NCBI GenBank assembly: GCA_001970955.1
Contig: MPUH01000600.1
Location: forward strand, 1-43,695
Reading direction: 5' to 3'
From: Stentor coeruleus
Lineage: Eukaryota > Ciliophora > Heterotrichea > Heterotrichida > Stentoridae
DNA: 43,695 nt
Shown: one piece after another, positions 39,956-43,695 of the stretch
How the letters are laid out: each line of letters begins with the position of its first letter
How positions within the stretch are numbered: the stretch's first letter is position 1
Made by a program: the position numbers and the translations under genes
The notes under the pieces: model-generated
Told to the model about the DNA's origin: nothing
Databases searched by the model: none
The model's input: only the letters and a program-made list of their open reading frames with translations

Positions 39956-41887
39956 ATGGGGAACACTAATTGCAAATCATGTAACTGTACGCAGTTTTTC
40001 GATAAAAAAATCGAACTTGATCTAAAAAATACCTCTGTACCAAGTCAAGTCCCAGCCTTTGATTCTAAACCCAAACTTTCTGTAAGTAAATCTCGTGAAA
40101 AACTTAATCTCGATCATCTAAGACCCTTAATCCCTAAACTACAAGCACTTTGGCTTGGACATACCGCAAGAAATTATGTAACTCATCTCAAGCGTCAGAC
40201 CCGTCCAAATCATAACTACTTTCATCATAACGAAATCATGGAGACTTTAAGTTCAAAAGTAGGCTTAGGGAAATTCAGACAAAAGAAAAAACCTTACAAA
40301 TATGCTTCAGGGGCTATTTATACTGGAGAATGGCTTGGGGGATTTAGAGATGGCTTTGGGACAATGGAATGGCCTGATGGAGCTAAATATCAAGGGAATT
40401 GGTCATATAGTAAACCATTTGGCTATGGGACTTTTAGTCATGTTGATGGAGATACTTATGATGGTGATTGGAAAATTTGTTATGTTAGTCCTAAAGATAC
40501 ATTTGGCACAGCAAGTAATTTGAATAGATGGAAAGATATGGTTAGTGATGGGTATTGTAAGTGATATTTAGTATGGTTGTGGATAAAACAAGAGAGTTTC
40601 AAGTCTGAACCGCCACAAAAGCCTGATTTTAGCTCGGGTACTGCGCAGGTGAAAGTTCATGAGCCAGTATTAGAAGTTATTCAAGAAACTATCAAAGTAA
40701 AAAAAGCTCCATTGGTTGTTAGGTATAAAAAAATGCCAACAGAATCAAGTAAAACTCATGTTGTTGAAGGGAATGGAAAAAAAAATGTGGAAAAAATCGA
40801 AAAAGGGACTTTTAATATAGAAAAACCCTCGCAGCTTATTGAAATACCCTCGCAGCATGTGGAAAAATCTTCAAGGCATATAGAAAAACCTTCGAAGAAT
40901 ATAGAAATACCCTCGCAGCATGTGGAAAAACCTTCACAACATATAGAAAAACCTTCATTTCATATAGAAAAACCTTCACAACATGCAGAAAAAACCAATT
41001 CTTTGACCGAATCTAGAAAAAATTCATCTTCATTTAAGGAAATGCATGTAAAAGCTCGAGTTACAGAGAAAAAAAATATAACAAAACATGATGAAAGGAC
41101 CAGTTCAGCTTCAAATACCGAGAAGTTTTCCTTTACAATCAATAATAATGAAAATATAATTAAAAGCCCAACACAAAACACCCACTCACCAAGTGATACT
41201 ATTCGAGAAGCTGACTCTGAAAGTTTTACCGGTTTTTCTTACAACGGTTCCGATGATATTGACGCACCAGAACAACCTCCACATGATCGTTTTTTAGAAA
41301 TGCGTAGCCGAGTATCTTTAATAGAATCCACATTAATGGACCTGAAAAAAACAGTATCTGAGATTTCAGGGCCATCTAAAAATGACAAGGGGCACAATTT
41401 TCTTCAAAAAAAATACCCAAATGGAAGTATTTATATAGGAGAATTCAAAGGTTCTGTAAAAGATGGAAGGGGTAAATTTATATGGTCTGGTGGAGATACA
41501 TATGAAGGAGAATGGAAAAATGATAAACAACATGGTAGAGGACGAAGTGTATGGGTTAATGGAAATACATATATTGGGTATTTTGATTCAGATGAGAAAT
41601 CTGGTATTGGAGAATATATATGGAAAGATGGAAGTTGTTATTTAGGTGAATGGAGAGAAAATAAAATGTATGGGATTGGAAGACATAGATGGAGTGATGG
41701 GAGAGAATATATTGGAGAATGGAATGATGGGAATAGACAAGGACTTGGGATACTTAAATATAAGAATGGAAACAGGTATGAAGGGGATTTTAATAAGGGG
41801 AAACCTCATGGGAATGGAACACTTTTTGAAGTCTCAGGAAGGGTAATGTATGGAGAATGGAAAGATGGGAAACTTAAGCAAAATTAA
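39956..41887 (+). CDS. Acylated IQ/MORN-repeat protein with a heptapeptide repeat linker
   Basis: Two exons, 39956-40556 and 40572-41887, joined across GTAAGTGATATTTAG (40557-40571) in phase 1, giving 638 residues. MGNTNCKSCNC at the N-terminus fits N-myristoylation plus Cys palmitoylation. KLQALWLGHTARNYV (61-75) is IQ-like, a possible calmodulin site. About three MORN repeats follow (YTGEWLGGFRDGFGTMEWPDG, YQGNWSYSKPFGYGTF, YDGDWK). Eight 7-residue units EKPSQHI/V come next (40820-40987), then a Ser/Thr-rich linker and a short coiled coil. About seven C-terminal MORN repeats (YIGEFKGSVKDGRGKFIW to YGEWKDGKLKQN) close the protein. MORN repeats are membrane- and cortex-associated. A membrane-tethered cortical or ciliary scaffold is inferred. 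Confidence 0.85.
40557..40571 (+). other. 15-nt intron of the MORN gene
   Basis: GTAAGTGATATTTAG, A at position 10; phase 1. It joins DGY to LWLWIKQESF and merges two MORN-containing frames. Confidence 0.88.
40820..40987 (+). repeat. Coding 21-bp tandem repeat, eight units
   Basis: Eight in-frame 21-bp units encode variants of E-K-P-S-Q-H-I/V (first SQLI, then IPSQHV, KSSRHI, KPSKNI, IPSQHV, KPSQHI, KPSFHI, KPSQHA). Units 2 and 5 are near-identical, suggesting block duplication. Confidence 0.9.
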
Positions 41888-42520
41888 TTATAGATATGTT
41901 TTGTAAAAGGAATTTCTAGGATAAATAATTTTTATATTTTGGTAGGGTCGCTATTTTAAGAGTTTTAGAACTTTGGAGATGATAATTAATGTTATATTAT
42001 CCAAGGGTTAGGATTTTAAGAGTTTTAGAGCTTTGGAGATACTAATTATTGTGATGTTATTCAAGGGTTTGAAGGACATTTAATGAGGTTTGAAATTTTC
42101 ATTACAAGTTGTGCTTTTTTTGAAAAAAATTCATAAAATGGACTAACTGATTTTTATATATCAATTTTTTTATTACTACCCAGTTTAAAAATAATGCATA
42201 TAAAATCCTACTTTATTCATTTTATCTAACAACTTTTCTAATAAAAAAATCAAAAAAAATCCCATAAATCGCTTAAAATCATAAACGCATAAGCAATTAG
42301 CATAAATAACTCAAAAATCAAAAAAAAATCATAAATTACTTGAAAATTAGCATAAACCACTAAAAAAAAATACCTCATATATTATACATAATCTTTTACT
42401 ATTAATTCAGTCTTTTTCTTATTAAATCCCTCAACCATCAGCTTTGCTTCTATGCTCTTCTAAATAACTGCCTAGCTCTCAGAATCTATAAAACCTCAAA
42501 CAAAATCCTATAATAAAAAA
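41888..42520. other. Intergenic region with a 60-bp-period repeat and low-complexity tract
   Basis: Two imperfect copies of a 57-bp unit lie at 41953-42009 and 42013-42069 (shared TTTTAAGAGTTTTAGA, CTTTGGAGAT and CAAGGGTT). From 42230 to 42370 is an A-rich tract with recurring ATCATAAA and ATTAGCATAAA words. The last 150 nt are C-rich and lead to the EF-hand gene. Confidence 0.6.
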
Positions 42521-42871
42521 ATGGGAAGTTGTTTACCAAAGCAAGGCTTATCTCCAGAATTAAAAAAACAAGTAATCGATATTTTTAAGGAAATCGACAC
42601 AGATGGGAACAAGTGTATAGATGTGAATGAAACTTTAAAATTCTGGCATGACAATTATGCCAAAATCAATACACGAGCGATGTTTGAAGCTGTTGATATG
42701 GACAAAAATCAAAAAATCGATGAAAAAGAATGGGTGGCCTTCTGGACAAGGGTTAAAAAAAGTGGCCACTCTGAAGATGATATTCAAGAAGAACTCCAAA
42801 ACTTAAGAAGCAGAGGGTCGTGGGTGCAATTTATAGGAGTCAAAAGTATGAATGGACAGAAAATAGATTAG
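42521..42871 (+). CDS. Two-EF-hand calcium-binding protein with acylation motif
   Basis: 116 residues. MGSC at the N-terminus fits myristoylation on Gly2 and palmitoylation on Cys4. EF1 is D26-T-D28-G-N30-K-C-I33-D-V-N-E37. EF2 is D59-M-D61-K-N63-Q-K-I66-D-E-K-E70. Both loops have the 12-residue calcium ligand pattern with Glu at position 12, although EF2 lacks the usual Gly at position 6. The C-terminal 40 residues are helical and then end in VQFIGVKSMNGQKID. It resembles small ciliate calcium sensors more than calmodulin itself. It lies next to the MORN/IQ gene on the same strand. Confidence 0.88.
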   Translation: MGSCLPKQGLSPELKKQVIDIFKEIDTDGNKCIDVNETLKFWHDNYAKINTRAMFEAVDMDKNQKIDEKEWVAFWTRVKKSGHSEDDIQEELQNLRSRGSWVQFIGVKSMNGQKID

Positions 42872-43105
42872 TTATATATAAAGTCCTCTATGAATAAATA
42901 AGAAAAGTAAAGTATAAATTTGCCAAATAAACTTTTTGAGGAATTTTTGGTCTTGTTAATAAACTAATATAAGGGGAGGAATTTATAACAAACTGATTTT
43001 AAATTAAAAAATTATAGTGGATTTTAAGTAAAACTTAAAACTAAAGAGATGAGCCTGGGATTTTTAAGTTTTTAAAGAGGATTTTTATTTACATATACTC
43101 TTATA

Positions 43106-43414
43106 ATGAGATCGAGTAAGCTAGAGCTTGAAATAAAGCTTAATGATATAAAATGAGCTAAAGCGATCTCTCAGAACAGAATTTCTAGTGAAAACACTGA
43201 AGAATAGGAAATGTATTTTTCAGAAGAGCTTAGATATTTTAATATTAAAATAGAAGCTTATGATGCACTTATTAAAGAAATTAAGCTTACAGAATTACTT
43301 TTAAACAATTTTAGGATACAAAATAATAAACTTAAGTTTGCATATTCACAAACGGCTAAAGTAGTCAGGCTATCCGAAATAAAAATACCTCTCTTTATCT
43401 TCCATTTATACTAG
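43106..43414 (+). pseudogene. Short coiled-coil ORF interrupted by TGA and TAG
   Basis: From ATG at 43106 one frame gives MRSSKLELEIKLNDIK-stop-AKAISQNRISSENTEE-stop-EMYFSEELRYFNIKIEAYDALIKEIKLTELL..., ending in TAG at 43412-43414. Composition is coding-like and helical through both stops, the frame never shifts, and no consensus 15-nt intron removes either stop. It is either a decayed gene or a chance run. The part from 43211 (67 codons) is intact. No family is recognised. Confidence 0.4.
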
Positions 43415-43695
43415 AATTTTCTCCTCACCAGTCTAACAATTACTTTCATATAAATTTGTATAAGTATATCATGTGTAGCATATTCTACTTTCAAATAATA
43501 AAATCTTATTCTAATCAATTCTACAGCCTTAAACTTAAAACAAGCTCCCATCATCTTTTAAATTCACAACACCTAAACAAGGATCATAAAATTAAATATT
43601 CAATGATTCTTCTCTTTATCAGTAAAACTTTATATTTTATTTCAACATAACAACATAACCATATAAAAGCATCTATTTTATCATCTGCCCATAAA
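43415..43695. other. Right window edge, no gene supported
   Basis: AT-rich and C-rich on the + strand, as in 5' flanks of + strand genes, so a gene may start beyond the edge. A 64-codon frame at 43456-43650 has random-looking composition. Confidence 0.4.

Noticed and set aside
43456-43650. 64-codon ORF near the right edge
   Set aside because: Random-looking composition, no start context or family signal.
1-43695. tRNA genes, CRISPR arrays, insertion sequences, telomere repeats, viral genes
   Set aside because: Scanned by eye on both strands; no T-arm-like GGTTCGA with a matching cloverleaf, no spaced repeats, no transposase or viral protein and no telomeric run was found.

Overview
The window looks like macronuclear DNA of a heterotrich ciliate, most probably Stentor or a close relative. 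It is very AT-rich and compact, with eukaryotic genes: 26S proteasome lid, kinesin, pinin, an ATAD5-type clamp unloader, a BBS6-like chaperonin, MORN and EF-hand proteins. Sixteen introns can be placed from conserved flanking reading frames. Fifteen are exactly 15 nt and one is 16 nt. All begin GTA and end AG, and all have an A six bases from the 3' end. TAA, TAG and TGA all appear to act as stops, and no conserved position of a recognised gene is encoded by a stop, which fits the standard code reported for Stentor. The species name is inference.

Layout: partial TauE/SafE-type membrane protein (-, 1-1000); kinesin-7-like motor with a frameshift (+, 2050-5012); SFI1/CCDC191-like coiled-coil protein (+, 5248-7452); a GC-rich, highly structured candidate RNA (7530-7862); two phosphoserine aminotransferase paralogues (-, 8743-9846 and 11454-12557); an ATAD5/Elg1-like AAA protein (-, 13782-15053); a coiled-coil protein of unknown family (+, 15778-17073); a divergent MKKS/BBS6-like chaperonin in four exons (+, 17469-18815); pinin in four exons (-, 19023-19791); a small RING protein (-, 20233-20631); an EF-hand pseudogene (+, 21131-21607); phosphoglycerate mutase (+, 22914-23669); a small unknown ORF (-, 24019-24369); an eight-cysteine zinc-binding/helical protein (+, 25341-26567); a tandem pair of MFS transporters with identical four-exon structure (+, 27038-28456 and 29120-30538); Rpn6/PSMD11 and a mitochondrial-type DnaJ only 16 nt apart (+, 30622-33088); an allantoinase-like probable pseudoenzyme (-, 33514-35460); an LRR/coiled-coil protein with an 18-nt first exon (-, 37417-39456); an IQ/MORN protein (+, 39956-41887); a two-EF-hand protein (+, 42521-42871); and a probable broken ORF (+, 43106-43414).

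These are independent single genes and small tandem duplications, not an operon or a defence island. Functional links are modest. Kinesin-7, the SFI1-like, BBS6-like, LRR, MORN and EF-hand proteins all fit a cell with a large ciliary cortex. The MORN protein (IQ-like motif) and the neighbouring EF-hand protein both start with Met-Gly plus Cys, as expected for acylated, membrane-bound calcium-related proteins.

The four single Ns (7686, 10518, 18893, 22834) are each flanked by a perfect 51-83 bp direct repeat, so they look like unmerged contig overlaps, not real duplications. The strongest candidates for something undescribed are the structured RNA at 7530-7862, the allantoinase-like protein that appears to have lost its metal ligands, and the very divergent chaperonin. 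I did not find a clearly novel multi-gene system.
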